Positions 9,023 to 20,856 are shown, counted from the stretch's first letter. The stretch: 64,000 nucleotides of DNA from Clostridia bacterium (GCA_017623595.1 JAGAOU010000037.1:1-64000); one strand, 5' to 3'. Translations and numbers: made by a program. The notes: generated from the letters alone by a model not told the origin.

Positions 9023-10384
9023 TTATATTTTATTCAAAACGTCTTTGATGGAATAGGCAGGAATAATCTCCTGAGGAAAACTACCCTTGGGTTTGTTCCG
9101 TGCAGGGATAATACATCGGGTGAATCCCAAGGACGCAGCTTCGTGGAGCCTTTTTTCAATGCCAGACACAGCCCGAAGTTCCCCCGCAAGACCGATTTCG
9201 CCGATGAACATGGTCTTTTCGGGGAGGACAAAGTCTTTCACCGCCGACACCATAGCCACCGCTACCCCCAGATCCGCCGCAGGCTCGTCCAGACGCAGAC
9301 CTCCGATGACATTGACGTATACATCCGATGCTCCGAAAAACAGACCACACCGACGCTCCAGCACCGCCAAAATCAGATTCAATCGCTGATAATCAAAGCC
9401 TACCGCCGTTCTTCTGGGAGAGGGGAAGGGCGTTTTTGAAACAAGGGTTTGCACCTCGGCAATGATGGGACGGGTACCCTCCATAACGCATAGGGTTGCA
9501 ATACCGGATACGTTTTCGGGCTTGTCCAGAAGAAACATCTCCGAGGGGTTGATGATCTCCCGAAGTCCGCTTTCGGTCATTTCAAACACACCGATCTCAT
9601 TGGTGGAACCAAAGCGGTTTTTGATGGCACGCAGAATACGGTGATCGGAGGAACGCTCTCCTTCAAAATAAAGCACTGCATCCACCATGTGCTCCATCAC
9701 CTTCGGTCCCGCAATGGCTCCTTCCTTATTTACATGGCTGACCACAAAGGTAGGGATTTCGTTGGCCTTTGCAAGACGCATCAATTCCGACGTGCATTCC
9801 CGTACCTGAGGCACGGAGCCGGGGGCGGAGGTCATGTCCTGACGGTACATGGTCTGAATGGAATCTACCACCAGAAGATCGGGAGCAACCTCTTCGGTGC
9901 GCTCCACCACGGCGGCGATGTCGGTTTCGGGCAGAATAAACAGATTCTCGGGATATTCGCCCACCCGATCGGCCCGCAGCTTGATCTGACGGGGAGATTC
10001 TTCCCCTGAGACGTAAAGGATGCGAAGATCCTTCATTTTCATGCACATCTGCAGCAGGATGGTGGATTTACCGATGCCAGGCTCACCGCTGACCAAAATC
10101 AGGGATCCCTTGACAATCCCGCCACCCAGTACACGATCCAGTTCGGAGATGCCCGTGGATTGACGAATTTCACTCTCGGCGGAGATCTCCCGAAGCCGCT
10201 TGGGCTGTGTCCTCTTCAACGGGTCGGCAACCATGGCGGGAAGGGGCTTTTCGGGCTGCACCACTTCTTCAAAGAAGGAATTCCACGCACCGCAGGCGGG
10301 ACATTGTCCCGCCCATTTCGGATTTTCGTTTCCGCATTGAGAGCAAATGTATACGGTCTTTGTTTTAGAGGTTGTTTTTGCCAT
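9023..10384 (-). CDS. radA: DNA repair protein RadA (RecA-like branch-migration ATPase)
   Basis: 453 residues with all RadA landmarks: an N-terminal four-cysteine zinc finger (Cys14, 17, 28, 31), Walker A GEPGIGKST (residues 100-108), the RadA-specific KNRFG motif near residue 257, and a C-terminal Lon-protease-like domain (DLGVAVAMVSAVKDF, GEIGLAGELR). RadA drives branch migration of recombination intermediates beside RecA. The start ATG overlaps the YkgJ-type gene by 20 bases. It sits in an unusual operon with rpe and metabolic phosphatases. Confidence 0.97.
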   Translation of the reverse strand: MAKTTSKTKTVYICSQCGNENPKWAGQCPACGAWNSFFEEVVQPEKPLPAMVADPLKRTQPKRLREISAESEIRQSTGISELDRVLGGGIVKGSLILVSGEPGIGKSTILLQMCMKMKDLRILYVSGEESPRQIKLRADRVGEYPENLFILPETDIAAVVERTEEVAPDLLVVDSIQTMYRQDMTSAPGSVPQVRECTSELMRLAKANEIPTFVVSHVNKEGAIAGPKVMEHMVDAVLYFEGERSSDHRILRAIKNRFGSTNEIGVFEMTESGLREIINPSEMFLLDKPENVSGIATLCVMEGTRPIIAEVQTLVSKTPFPSPRRTAVGFDYQRLNLILAVLERRCGLFFGASDVYVNVIGGLRLDEPAADLGVAVAMVSAVKDFVLPEKTMFIGEIGLAGELRAVSGIEKRLHEAASLGFTRCIIPARNKPKGSFPQEIIPAYSIKDVLNKI

Positions 10385-10727
10385 ATGCTTCTTCCTGTTC
10401 TCGTTTCAGTTTCAGATATTCCTTAAGAATTGCATGGGTTTCTTCCTCGGACAAAGGCTCCTTCGGACCGTATCCGTAGGGACAGGGCATCAGCACCGAG
10501 GAGGCGAAAAGACGGCAGATCAGGGGGCGGTCTTCATAGACCGTGCATCCCTTTCCGTTCTTCAGCTTTGGACAGAGGGGACCGTCAAAGGCAAATCCCC
10601 CGCACCGCGCTTCTTCCTCGGGGGCGAATTGCACCCAGTTGTCGCAACAGCGGGTGCAGCCCTCTTTGCAGGGGAAGGTGGGAATCCTTTCGTAGAACTC
10701 TTGGATGGGTGTCTTTTTCATCATCAC
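10365..10727 (-). CDS. YkgJ-family cysteine-cluster protein
   Basis: 120 residues with the family's eight-cysteine arrangement: FPCKEGCTRCC (Cys20, 24, 27, 28), a further pair around GPLCPKLKNGKGC, and RPLICRLF, expected to bind zinc or an iron-sulfur cluster. The role of the family (PF03692) is not settled; some members are linked to protein lysine modification or metal handling. It overlaps both its upstream neighbour (4 bases) and radA (20 bases), so it is translated as part of the operon. Confidence 0.8.
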   Translation of the reverse strand: MMMKKTPIQEFYERIPTFPCKEGCTRCCDNWVQFAPEEEARCGGFAFDGPLCPKLKNGKGCTVYEDRPLICRLFASSVLMPCPYGYGPKEPLSEEETHAILKEYLKLKREQEEAYGKNNL

Positions 10728-11347
10728 AGATTGGCCAGCTTAATGCCGTTCATGTACATGTTGAACAGCGCAAAATTGTGCATCAGATCCCCGTTGTGAA
10801 TATCATCGTGATAGGTCTGCACCGCATTTTCGATGACGATGATCCGATTGTTGTTATTGTTTTCGTTCCAGTAGGCCCGTTGAGCGAGGGCAAACTGCAG
10901 AACGCTGGTGTCGGTGCAGGCACCGACGATAATAATATTCTCGATTTCCTTGTGCTTTGCAAGCCATGCCAAATATTGCTTGCAGAAAAAACCGTTGGTG
11001 GAGTTTTTCGGAATGATTTCGCCCACCTCGGCAAAGGATTCCAGTTCGCTGATCACTTCCTGCTCATACTTGTCTACACAATGGGCGGGATAGGTTTCAA
11101 ATTCCTCCGATTGGGGGGTGTGGGTGTCGGTAAAGAAGAGCTTGGGACTGTCGAGATAGTATTCGTTGACTCGTACCAACTGGGGTATGATGGCATTCAG
11201 TCTGGAAGATGCCATTTTCCCCTTCTTGAAGTACCCGTTGACCGTGTCCATGTTGACGATCACCGTGGTCTCGGGGTCGGTAATATAGGTACGGATCGAT
11301 ACAGTGACCTCCCGCACGGTTTTTTCGTATTGGGGTGTGAAAAACAT
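10724..11347 (-). CDS. isochorismatase-family cysteine hydrolase (nicotinamidase-like)
   Basis: 207 residues. The triad of the family can be placed as Asp34 in VIVNMDTVNGYFKKG, Lys in IPKNSTNGFF (about residue 114) and Cys in VGACTDTSVLQFALAQRAYW (about residue 144). This pattern covers nicotinamidases, ureidoacrylate hydrolases and related amidases. TDTHTPQSEEFETYPAHC resembles the substrate/metal region of nicotinamidases, so deamidation of nicotinamide is a reasonable guess, not a firm one. It lies 2 bases after rpe. Confidence 0.72.
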   Translation of the reverse strand: MFFTPQYEKTVREVTVSIRTYITDPETTVIVNMDTVNGYFKKGKMASSRLNAIIPQLVRVNEYYLDSPKLFFTDTHTPQSEEFETYPAHCVDKYEQEVISELESFAEVGEIIPKNSTNGFFCKQYLAWLAKHKEIENIIIVGACTDTSVLQFALAQRAYWNENNNNNRIIVIENAVQTYHDDIHNGDLMHNFALFNMYMNGIKLANL

Positions 11348-11349
11348 GA

Positions 11350-11991
11350 TCAGTTTCCTTTCAATGCGGCGATGGCTCCGTTGCGGTCTGCGGCGCCGAA
11401 GACCGAAGACCCTGCCACCAGTATGTCCGCTCCCGCCGCAATGGCACGGGGTGCGTTTTCGGCGGTGATGCCTCCGTCCACTTCAATGTGAGTGTCCAGA
11501 CCGAGGCGGGTGATTTCCTCCCGTAGGGCTTTGACCTTGTCGAAGCATTCTTCCTTGCACTTCTGTCCGCCGAAGCCGGGCTGTACCGTCATGACCAGCA
11601 CCATGTAAAGGTCCTTCAGGCGGGGCAAAACTTCTTCCGGCCCCGTGGCGGGATTGATGACCAGTCCGGGCTTTTTGCCGCAGGCCTTGATCTTGGCAAT
11701 GCATTCATCGATGTCGCAATCGCTTTCCACGTGGAAGGTGATAATCTCTGCCCCCGCTTTAGCAAAGGCTTCAACATAATTCTGAGGATGGGTGATCATC
11801 AGATGGACGTCCATGGGAATGTCCGCAATGCGGCCGATGGCGGTTGTCAGAGGCAGGCCGAAGGCAATGTTGGGAACAAAAATCCCGTCCATGACATCAA
11901 CGTGGAGATAATCCGCGTCGGAAATGCTGTTCAACTCGTTTTTTAAGTCTGCCAGGTCGGCAGCCAGCAGGGAAGGTGCAATTTTTATCAT
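11350..11991 (-). CDS. rpe: ribulose-phosphate 3-epimerase
   Basis: 213 residues, a TIM-barrel epimerase interconverting ribulose 5-phosphate and xylulose 5-phosphate in the pentose phosphate pathway. Diagnostic motifs are MIKIAPSLLAADL at the start, HVDVMDGIFVPNIAFG with metal-ligand His/Asp, VMTVQPGFGGQK and the final EVDGGI. The start at 11991 is set by the family N-terminus and an AAAGGA site; the open frame upstream has no such signal. It is the promoter-proximal gene of an eight-gene operon extending to pcp. Confidence 0.95.
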   Translation of the reverse strand: MIKIAPSLLAADLADLKNELNSISDADYLHVDVMDGIFVPNIAFGLPLTTAIGRIADIPMDVHLMITHPQNYVEAFAKAGAEIITFHVESDCDIDECIAKIKACGKKPGLVINPATGPEEVLPRLKDLYMVLVMTVQPGFGGQKCKEECFDKVKALREEITRLGLDTHIEVDGGITAENAPRAIAAGADILVAGSSVFGAADRNGAIAALKGN

Positions 11992-12061
11992 ACGTAACGG
12001 TTCCTTTCGTGTCATATATGTAAATAATACTATGATATTATTAAAAAACGGGAACGAAATC

Positions 12062-12090
12062 TTGACAAATTTTTGCACAAATGGTATAAT
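12062..12090 (+). promoter_or_regulatory. consensus sigma-70 promoter for the membrane protein-ispD unit
   Basis: TTGACA, exactly 17 bases, TATAAT; a perfect match to the housekeeping consensus 33 bases before the small membrane protein start. Confidence 0.88.
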
Positions 12091-12122
12091 AGTAAAAAAG
12101 AGTATTCCCCGAGGTGTTTTTT

Positions 12123-12545
12123 ATGAAAAATCGTACCTGGATTTGTCTTCTCTGCGGCCTTGGTTCGTGGGGTCTGTTTCTTCTGTCGATGTTGACAATG
12201 AATCTTTCTTCCCGTTGGATTGCCTACGGGCTGGCGACGCTTTGGATTGCCTCCTCCCTTGCGGGAGTGGTTTTGGCTTCGGTCTTTCGATTCCGCGTGG
12301 GAATCCGCAAGGACGGATATCTGCGCTGGGGGATGATTGCCTCTGCGCTTATGTTGGCAATTCAGGTTTTTGTATTGCTTCTGTCCTATTTTCAGCAGAA
12401 CTTCGAATGGGAGTCCTCCACCGTGGGAGGGGCTTCCTTCGGAGCATCGGTTGCTGTTATGATCGTTTCTGCCGTTGTTTATCGCTTTCTTGCCCGCAAG
12501 GGACAGGCTCGGATCGAGTCGCTTCCCCGTGAAGAAAAGGATTGA
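12123..12545 (+). CDS. small integral membrane protein, four predicted helices
   Basis: 140 residues with four hydrophobic segments (about 5-25, 34-56, 67-88 and 101-124) and positively charged inside ends, so it is a four-helix inner membrane protein. No family was recognised. The ATG at 12123 has a GAGG site; an in-frame alternative three codons earlier is less well placed. It is 18 bases upstream of ispD and under a perfect promoter, so it is probably co-transcribed with isoprenoid synthesis. Confidence 0.65.
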   Translation: MKNRTWICLLCGLGSWGLFLLSMLTMNLSSRWIAYGLATLWIASSLAGVVLASVFRFRVGIRKDGYLRWGMIASALMLAIQVFVLLLSYFQQNFEWESSTVGGASFGASVAVMIVSAVVYRFLARKGQARIESLPREEKD

Positions 12546-12563
12546 TTACAGGAGGATTTGAAT

Positions 12564-13235
12564 ATGGCAAAAACCTTTGGTGTGATTCTTCCCGCCGCAG
12601 GATCGGGTGTCCGCTTCGGCGAGGATAAGCTTATGTTTGACCTTCTGGGTAAGCCCGTTTTGTGGCATACCCTTTGGGCTTTTCAACGTGCTTCCACCGT
12701 GAGCCGCATTGTCATCCCCACCCGACGGGAAAGTCTTTGCTTTGTTCGGGAACTGACGGAGGAATTTTCCAAGGTCACTGCAGTTGTTGAGGGGGGGAAA
12801 ACCCGGGGCGAATCGGTAAAGAAGGGATTTGTTGCTTTGGGAGATGTGGATTATGTTTCGATTCATGACGGCGCCCGTCCGTTGATTCTTCCCGAAGAGA
12901 TTGACCGTATCCACCGTAATGCTCTGAAGTACGGAGCGGTTTGTGCCGCCTTTCCCGTGCACGATACCATTCAGCAGGTGGATTCCGACGGTTTTGTTGT
13001 TGCCACCCCCGATCGGTCGGCTCTCATGGCCGCCGCCACCCCCCAGGTCTTTTCTGCGGATCTCTATCGCCGCGCCTGTGTTTTGACAGGGGACTACACC
13101 GACGATGCGGGCATGGTCGCCGCCGCCGGCGGCAGAGTGAAAATGATTCCCTGTCAGTGTGAAAATTTCAAAATTACCACCAAGGAAGATGCCCTCCGCG
13201 CCCAACAGGTTCTCCTGCGTCGACAAGGAAATTGA
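12564..13235 (+). CDS. ispD: 2-C-methyl-D-erythritol 4-phosphate cytidylyltransferase
   Basis: 223 residues. It transfers CMP from CTP to MEP in the non-mevalonate isoprenoid pathway. The CTP loop ILPAAGSGVRFGEDKLMFDLLGKP covers residues 7-30 with its catalytic Arg/Lys, followed by VEGGKTRGESVKKG, IHDGARPL and PVHDTIQQ, all hallmark segments. The start is the ATG 7 bases after AGGAGG. The rest of the pathway (ispF etc.) is not in the window. It is followed 52 bases on by a GH2 gene with its own ribosome site. Confidence 0.93.
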   Translation: MAKTFGVILPAAGSGVRFGEDKLMFDLLGKPVLWHTLWAFQRASTVSRIVIPTRRESLCFVRELTEEFSKVTAVVEGGKTRGESVKKGFVALGDVDYVSIHDGARPLILPEEIDRIHRNALKYGAVCAAFPVHDTIQQVDSDGFVVATPDRSALMAAATPQVFSADLYRRACVLTGDYTDDAGMVAAAGGRVKMIPCQCENFKITTKEDALRAQQVLLRRQGN

Positions 13236-13260
13236 AATGAATCTGCAAAACTGCAGATAG

Positions 13261-16272
<3,012 letters not shown>

Positions 16273-16277
16273 AATGC

Positions 16278-16325
16278 ATCTCGGCATGTGAGTTTGTTTT
16301 TTGCTCGCATGTCGAGATTTTTTCG
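16278..16325 (+). terminator. strong intrinsic terminator after the GH2 gene
   Basis: 15-bp stem ATCTCGGCATGTGAG pairing with CTCGCATGTCGAGAT with one or two wobble positions, 11-base loop, then TTTTTT. Confidence 0.85.
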
Positions 16326-16492
16326 GATAAAACCTACTTTTTTGTGGGTCGGTTTTGGGATTTTTGGTTTATTTTCCGCCATAAGATTTCTACTTTGGTG
16401 AAAAAAGCAGAAAAAGGCACCGATTTGGCATAAAAAAGACAAAAGTGTGTGATATAATTTCCGAGAATCCAAACAAGGAGGGCAGAGGCGGA

Positions 16493-17857
16493 ATGATGTT
16501 TTCACGGAAGGATCTGATCAAGATCACGGTGCCGCTGATGATTCAGCAGGTTTTGGCGGTTCTTGTCAGCATGGTAGACTCCATGATGGTTTCCTCGGTG
16601 GGGGAAGCTGCTATTTCGGGTGTTTCGCTGATCGGCTCTTTGGATATGGTGCTGATTATTCTCTTCTCTTCTATGGTCACCGGGGGTGCGGTGGTGGTTT
16701 CTCAGGCCCTCGGACAAGGGGATAAGGAGCTTGTGCGGGATTCCGCAAAGCAATTGATTTATGTGGCAACGGGAGTTGCTCTGGCTGTGTCGGTTGTGGT
16801 CCTAACCTTCCGCGGACCTCTGCTTCACCTTCTCTTCGGAGATGCGGAAGCCGCCGTGATGCAGAACGCCATGGATTATTTTTTATTCATGGCCATGTCC
16901 TTTCCCTTTCTTGCTGTTGAAAATGCGGGGGCGGCGTTGTTCCGTTCCATGGGGGACAGTATGACCTCCATGCTGATTTCTGTCGGAATGAATCTGATGA
17001 ACGTGGCAGGCAACGCCCTTTTGATCTACGGATGCGACATGGGGGCTTCGGGGGCTGCGATTTCCACCCTGTTTGCCCGTGTTGTCGGTGCTGTGGTTGC
17101 TCTTGTTCTTCTTCACAATAAGAAAAATCCCATCTATTTGGAAAGAATTTTGCACTATCGCCCTGATTTTCGGATCATTCGGCGGATTCTTCGGATCGGT
17201 ATTCCCAGCGGCATCGAAAACAGTATGTTTCAGTTCGGAAAACTGATGACCCAGAGTTTGATTTCCTCCATGGGGACGGTCTCTATTGCCGCCAATGCGG
17301 TGGCGTTGAATCTGGTGAATTTTCAGTATATGCCGGGCAATGCCATCGGTCTTGCCATCGTGACGGTGGTGGGCCGTTGCATCGGTGCGGGAGAACGGGT
17401 GCAGGCGAAGAAATATGCCCGCGGCTTTCTGTTGACCACTTATTGCTGTCTTTGGGCGATCAACCTTGCCACGCTGTTGCTGGCCGATCCGCTGATTTCT
17501 CTCTATCAGCCCTCGGAGGAGACGGCAAGGCTGGTGAAATTCCTTCTTCTGTTTCATGCGGGTGTGACCGGCGTGATCTGGCCTATTGCCTTCACCACAC
17601 CTCATGCCTTTCGTGCTGCAAGCGATGTGAAGTTCCCTTTGGTGGTGTCCATTGTTTCCATGTGGGTCTTCCGCGTGGCGTTCGGTTACGTTCTCTCTAT
17701 GGAAACCATTGATCTGTTCGGATTTTCCTTTCCCGGCTTCGGATTGGGAATTTCGGGGGTCTGGATTGCCATGTTTTCTGACTGGATCTTTCGGGCGATT
17801 CTTTTCGGAATACGGTTTTTCAGCGGGAAATGGCTCACCAAATATAAGAAAGAATAA
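16493..17857 (+). CDS. MATE-family efflux transporter
   Basis: 454 residues with 12 predicted membrane helices in two halves, each with MATE-like segments (MIQQVLAVLVSMVDSMMVS; SMVTGGAVVVSQALGQGD; IGIPSGIENSMFQFGKLM in the second half). The family exports drugs or metabolites in exchange for sodium or protons across the cytoplasmic membrane. The ATG at 16493 follows AAGGAGG; the longer upstream frame lacks a ribosome site. The last residues are charged and cytoplasmic. Substrate unknown. Confidence 0.88.
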   Translation: MMFSRKDLIKITVPLMIQQVLAVLVSMVDSMMVSSVGEAAISGVSLIGSLDMVLIILFSSMVTGGAVVVSQALGQGDKELVRDSAKQLIYVATGVALAVSVVVLTFRGPLLHLLFGDAEAAVMQNAMDYFLFMAMSFPFLAVENAGAALFRSMGDSMTSMLISVGMNLMNVAGNALLIYGCDMGASGAAISTLFARVVGAVVALVLLHNKKNPIYLERILHYRPDFRIIRRILRIGIPSGIENSMFQFGKLMTQSLISSMGTVSIAANAVALNLVNFQYMPGNAIGLAIVTVVGRCIGAGERVQAKKYARGFLLTTYCCLWAINLATLLLADPLISLYQPSEETARLVKFLLLFHAGVTGVIWPIAFTTPHAFRAASDVKFPLVVSIVSMWVFRVAFGYVLSMETIDLFGFSFPGFGLGISGVWIAMFSDWIFRAILFGIRFFSGKWLTKYKKE

Positions 17858-17872
17858 AAGAAGAAAAGTCAA

Positions 17873-17906
17873 CTGCCGACGGACGCAATCCGCCGGCAGA
17901 TTTTTT
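17873..17906 (+). terminator. intrinsic terminator between MATE and TelA genes
   Basis: Stem CTGCCGACGGA / TCCGCCGGCAG (one mismatch), 5-base loop, then ATTTTTTAT. It sits between convergent genes and may serve both. Confidence 0.8.
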
Positions 17907-17941
17907 ATATAACAAGTGTATGCCTCGGATTTCGGGAAATC

Positions 17942-18925
17942 CTATGAGCCATGCGTTTCACAAGTCTTTCCCATTAGTCGAAGGCGGATTTCACAATCCA
18001 GACGGCGCAGTTCTTCTTCCGCCTCTGCCCGTGTCCGTCGCCCCTCTTCCCGTAATTTCAGCATTTCGTCCAGTGTCTCAATAAGAATGGTATTGGTCTG
18101 ACGCAAGATACCCGGATCAATGGTTCTCCGCTCGGATTCCCTTGCCACGGCAAGGGTGGTGTCCTTCAGCTTTTGTGCGTTTTGCAGCAGAAGGGCATTG
18201 GTGATATCTGCTACTTTTTCCTGCAATGTAACGGCAGCACGGGAGTTTTCCATTCCGAGGGTCAACACCATCTGACTCTTCCACAGAGGAATGGTGTTGA
18301 CTACGGAGGATTGAATTTTCTCTGCAAGAACCGTGTTGTTGTTCTGTAGAAGCCGTATTTGGGGGCCCATCTGCAGAGAAACTGCCCGCGTCAGCTCCAG
18401 ATCGTGGAGCTTTTTCTCAAAACGTTCGCATTGCTCCATCGCATCCCGTGCCGCCTGTACATCTGCGGGAGATCCTGTTTCCTCTGCTTCTTTCTGTTTT
18501 GGGAGTGCCGTTTGGTTTCGATACTGCTCCAACGCCGCCCGTCCATCCTCCAGATATTCCGTGAGGAGTTTGTATTGCTCCAGATTCATGGCATAAAGAA
18601 GGTCCAGCATTTCAATGTCTTTCATCAGAAGATCTCGCTGTCCCTGCAAGGACAGTGCAATTCGATCTACCGCCGTGCAGGCCTTTTGATATCGGATTTT
18701 CAATGCTTCTGTGGGCTTGTGAAACCAGCCTCGGGCCGATTTTTCCCCCGAGGTGTCCTTCAAATGTACGATCAGTTCGGAAATTTTTTCGCTGACCTCT
18801 CCCAGATCCTTCGCCTTCAGATTTTTTAGGGCAATTTCGGAGAATTCCGCCACGCGGGCCTGGGCCTCAGCTCCGTAATTGAGAATGGTATTTGCATCGC
18901 TGAAATCGGGCGGCATCTTAGGCAT
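17942..18925 (-). CDS. TelA-like toxic anion resistance protein
   Basis: 327 residues, soluble, mostly helical with long coiled-coil-prone stretches. It matches the TelA/KlaA family (PF05816) by segments such as TLGMENSRAAVTLQEKVADITNALLLQNAQKLK and the C-terminal TIDPGILRQTNTILIETLDEML. Family members are linked to tellurite or envelope-stress tolerance, but biochemistry is unclear. The start at 18925 is supported by a strong GAGGAGGGG site and overlaps the upstream XpaC-like gene by 8 bases, so the two are translationally coupled. Confidence 0.85.
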   Translation of the reverse strand: MPKMPPDFSDANTILNYGAEAQARVAEFSEIALKNLKAKDLGEVSEKISELIVHLKDTSGEKSARGWFHKPTEALKIRYQKACTAVDRIALSLQGQRDLLMKDIEMLDLLYAMNLEQYKLLTEYLEDGRAALEQYRNQTALPKQKEAEETGSPADVQAARDAMEQCERFEKKLHDLELTRAVSLQMGPQIRLLQNNNTVLAEKIQSSVVNTIPLWKSQMVLTLGMENSRAAVTLQEKVADITNALLLQNAQKLKDTTLAVARESERRTIDPGILRQTNTILIETLDEMLKLREEGRRTRAEAEEELRRLDCEIRLRLMGKTCETHGS

Positions 18926-19487
18926 GATCTTCCCCTCCTCTGAGCTTTTTGGACAAAAGCGCTGTTTCCGCATGGATGTTCAGGGCGGTGGTGCGGTCGT
19001 TTCGGTCGCAGATTTTTCGAAAATTCTCCGCAATCTGCCCAAGAGAGGTCTCCATCTGCTCCATGGTGGCAAGAATGGAGGGATTTCCCGCGTTGCATTC
19101 TTCAAAGGTGGCGTAGGCGGAAAAATATTTGGAAAAGGTGGGCAGATAATAGTCTGTGATCTCCCGTCGGGCGGCAGTGCTCATGAATGGAAGGGTATTT
19201 TCGCATTGCTTCAGTTCTGTGAGAATTTCATGTCCCCGTCGGTATACGGTGCGGTTTTTGATTTTTTCCAGGGTTCTTCTTATCGCCCGCAGCTCCCGAT
19301 GCCATTTTCCGGGGACGGTTGGTTCTTCTTTTGGGTATAAAAACAGTGCACAAAGTCCCGTCAGCCCCACCGCCAGCAGCCCCAATAACAGAATTCTGAG
19401 CCAAGGAAGTCCCAGCAAAAGGGCTCCCAGGATTAAAACGGTGGGAAAAATCGGGACCGATCCTAAGGCGCGAAGTCGTTTTAACAT
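18918..19487 (-). CDS. XpaC-like membrane protein
   Basis: 189 residues with two adjacent hydrophobic segments near the N-terminus (about 10-27 and 30-50) and a charged helical cytoplasmic part. XpaC-type proteins (PF10112) regularly precede TelA in Firmicutes, as here, and the pair is presumed to act at the membrane in envelope stress. The ATG at 19487 has a GGGAG-rich ribosome site; a TTG nine codons earlier is possible but lies in the divergent promoter. Function beyond this association is unknown. Confidence 0.72.
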   Translation of the reverse strand: MLKRLRALGSVPIFPTVLILGALLLGLPWLRILLLGLLAVGLTGLCALFLYPKEEPTVPGKWHRELRAIRRTLEKIKNRTVYRRGHEILTELKQCENTLPFMSTAARREITDYYLPTFSKYFSAYATFEECNAGNPSILATMEQMETSLGQIAENFRKICDRNDRTTALNIHAETALLSKKLRGGEDHA

Positions 19488-19507
19488 GTTTTTTGCTCCC
19501 CTCTCCC

Positions 19508-19536
19508 TTGACAAACGGAAGATTTTGATGTATAAT
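19508..19536 (+). promoter_or_regulatory. consensus sigma-70 promoter for nrdR
   Basis: TTGACA, 17 bases, TATAAT, 60 bases before the nrdR start; both hexamers are perfect. Confidence 0.88.
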
Positions 19537-19595
19537 GTCAGTATAAATCATATGTTTCCCCCGTCTTATTATGACGGAGAAAAGGAGTATATCTT

Positions 19596-20078
19596 ATGAA
19601 ATGCCCCTACTGCGGATCTATGGAGAGCAAGGTTCTCGATTCCCGTCATGCCGACGACCGCATCAAGCGTCGTCGGGAGTGCGAAGGCTGCGGCAAGCGT
19701 TTTACCACTTATGAAGCGGTGGAACATTCCCCTCTGGTTGTGGTGAAGAAGGACAAATCCCGTGAAATTTTTGATCGGGAAAAGATTCTGTCCAGCATGC
19801 TGAAGGCCTGCGGCAAGCGTCCCATTGCCTACGCTGTTCTGGAGCAGGCTGCTGCCGATATTGAAAATACCCTGGTCAGCGATCTGGACAAGGAGGTTTC
19901 TACCTCCCGTATCGGTGAACTGGTTATGGATAAATTACGGGAGATTGATGACGTTGCCTATGTGCGCTACGCGTCGGTCTACCGTCAGTTCCAGGATACA
20001 GAGTCTTTTATGAGCGAGTTGAAAAACATCCTCAATAAGCGGGGGTATTCGGTTTCCGGAGGCGAGAAGAGCGAATGA
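19596..20078 (+). CDS. nrdR: transcriptional repressor NrdR
   Basis: 160 residues. N-terminal zinc ribbon (Cys3, Cys6, Cys29, Cys32: MKCPYCGS, RRRECEGCGKRF) followed by an ATP-cone domain (VVKKDKSREIFDREKI onward). NrdR senses ATP/dATP and represses ribonucleotide reductase genes. The gene has its own consensus promoter and sits directly upstream of the purine operon, a sensible neighbour for a nucleotide sensor, but no terminator separates them, so some read-through into the riboswitch leader is possible. Confidence 0.97.
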   Translation: MKCPYCGSMESKVLDSRHADDRIKRRRECEGCGKRFTTYEAVEHSPLVVVKKDKSREIFDREKILSSMLKACGKRPIAYAVLEQAAADIENTLVSDLDKEVSTSRIGELVMDKLREIDDVAYVRYASVYRQFQDTESFMSELKNILNKRGYSVSGGEKSE

Positions 20079-20115
20079 TGGGGAAAGTTTGCGAAATAGT
20101 TTGCAATTTCTCATC

Positions 20116-20144
20116 TTGACATTCTTACGGTACTATGATATAAT
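20116..20144 (+). promoter_or_regulatory. consensus promoter of the purine operon
   Basis: TTGACA, 17 bases, TATAAT, perfect in both hexamers. Predicted start near 20151 places the ZTP riboswitch at the front of the transcript. Confidence 0.9.
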
Positions 20145-20180
20145 ATATGCGGATGGTCGTCTTGACCGTTCGCTTTCGGT

Positions 20181-20283
20181 TCTTTGCGACTGACGGAGAA
20201 GTGGATTTGACCACGTGAAACAAAGAGCCTGTATTGCCGACCGTCTGGGCACTCTTCCAACATAGGGAGCGTGCCCTTTTTTG
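20181..20283 (+). promoter_or_regulatory. ZTP (pfl-motif) riboswitch with transcription terminator
   Basis: The leader reproduces the ZTP/pfl aptamer: P1 stem TCTTTG (20181-20186) with CAAAGA (20221-20226), GACTGACGG then hairpin GTGG/CCAC (20201-20214), and the hallmark 3' segment CCGACCGTCTGGGCA (20237-20251). Overlapping it is a terminator hairpin GGGCAC.../...GTGCCC (20247-20276) followed by a T run (20277-20283). The bases GGGC belong to both the aptamer and the terminator, so ligand binding (ZTP/ZMP, which build up when formyl-THF is short) should prevent termination and turn on the purine operon. This class commonly precedes purE, purH and fhs genes. Confidence 0.9.
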
Positions 20284-20316
20284 TTTTCTGAATTCTTGTT
20301 CGGAGGTAATTTTACG

Positions 20317-20811
20317 ATGAAAAAGATCGGTATCGTTATGGGGAGCGACAGCGACCTTCCCATTATCCGCAAGGCCACCGATATGTTGGACAAGTTCGGT
20401 GCCCCCTATGAAGTTCATGTCTGGTCTGCCCACCGCACTCCCGTGGAGGCGAGAGACTTTGCCCTCAATGCGCGGAGGAACGGCTTTGGAGCCATTATTG
20501 CTGTGGCAGGTATGGCTGCCCATCTTGCGGGTGCCCTTGCCGCAAATACAACCCTTCCCGTCATCGGGATTCCCGCCGAATCGGGTCCTCTGAGCGGGAT
20601 GGACGCCCTTCTCTCCACCGTGCAGATGCCTACCGGTATCCCCGTTGCCACCGTTGCTGTGAACGGAGGCGGAAACGCCGCCCTTTTGGCCCTGCAGATT
20701 CTTGCCGTGTCCGATGAAGCTCTGGCGGAGAAGCTGGACGCAAAGCGGGCCGCCGATGCGGATGGGGTCCGTGCAAAGAATGCCGCTGTGGAAGCGGAAT
20801 TCAATCACTGA
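20317..20811 (+). CDS. purE: N5-carboxyaminoimidazole ribonucleotide mutase, PurE class I
   Basis: 164 residues. It opens MKKIGIVMGSDSDLP (phosphate-binding loop) and carries SAHRTP, the class I signature, plus GMAAHLAGALAANTTLPVIGIP. It moves the carboxylate of N5-CAIR to carbon, giving CAIR for PurC. Class I enzymes need PurK to make N5-CAIR, and no purK is seen in this window. The start follows CGGAGG; it is the first gene behind the riboswitch. Confidence 0.95.
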   Translation: MKKIGIVMGSDSDLPIIRKATDMLDKFGAPYEVHVWSAHRTPVEARDFALNARRNGFGAIIAVAGMAAHLAGALAANTTLPVIGIPAESGPLSGMDALLSTVQMPTGIPVATVAVNGGGNAALLALQILAVSDEALAEKLDAKRAADADGVRAKNAAVEAEFNH

Positions 20812-20856
20812 GTTTTTATAATCCCTGTTTATATTCAAAGAAAGTAGGTAACAACC

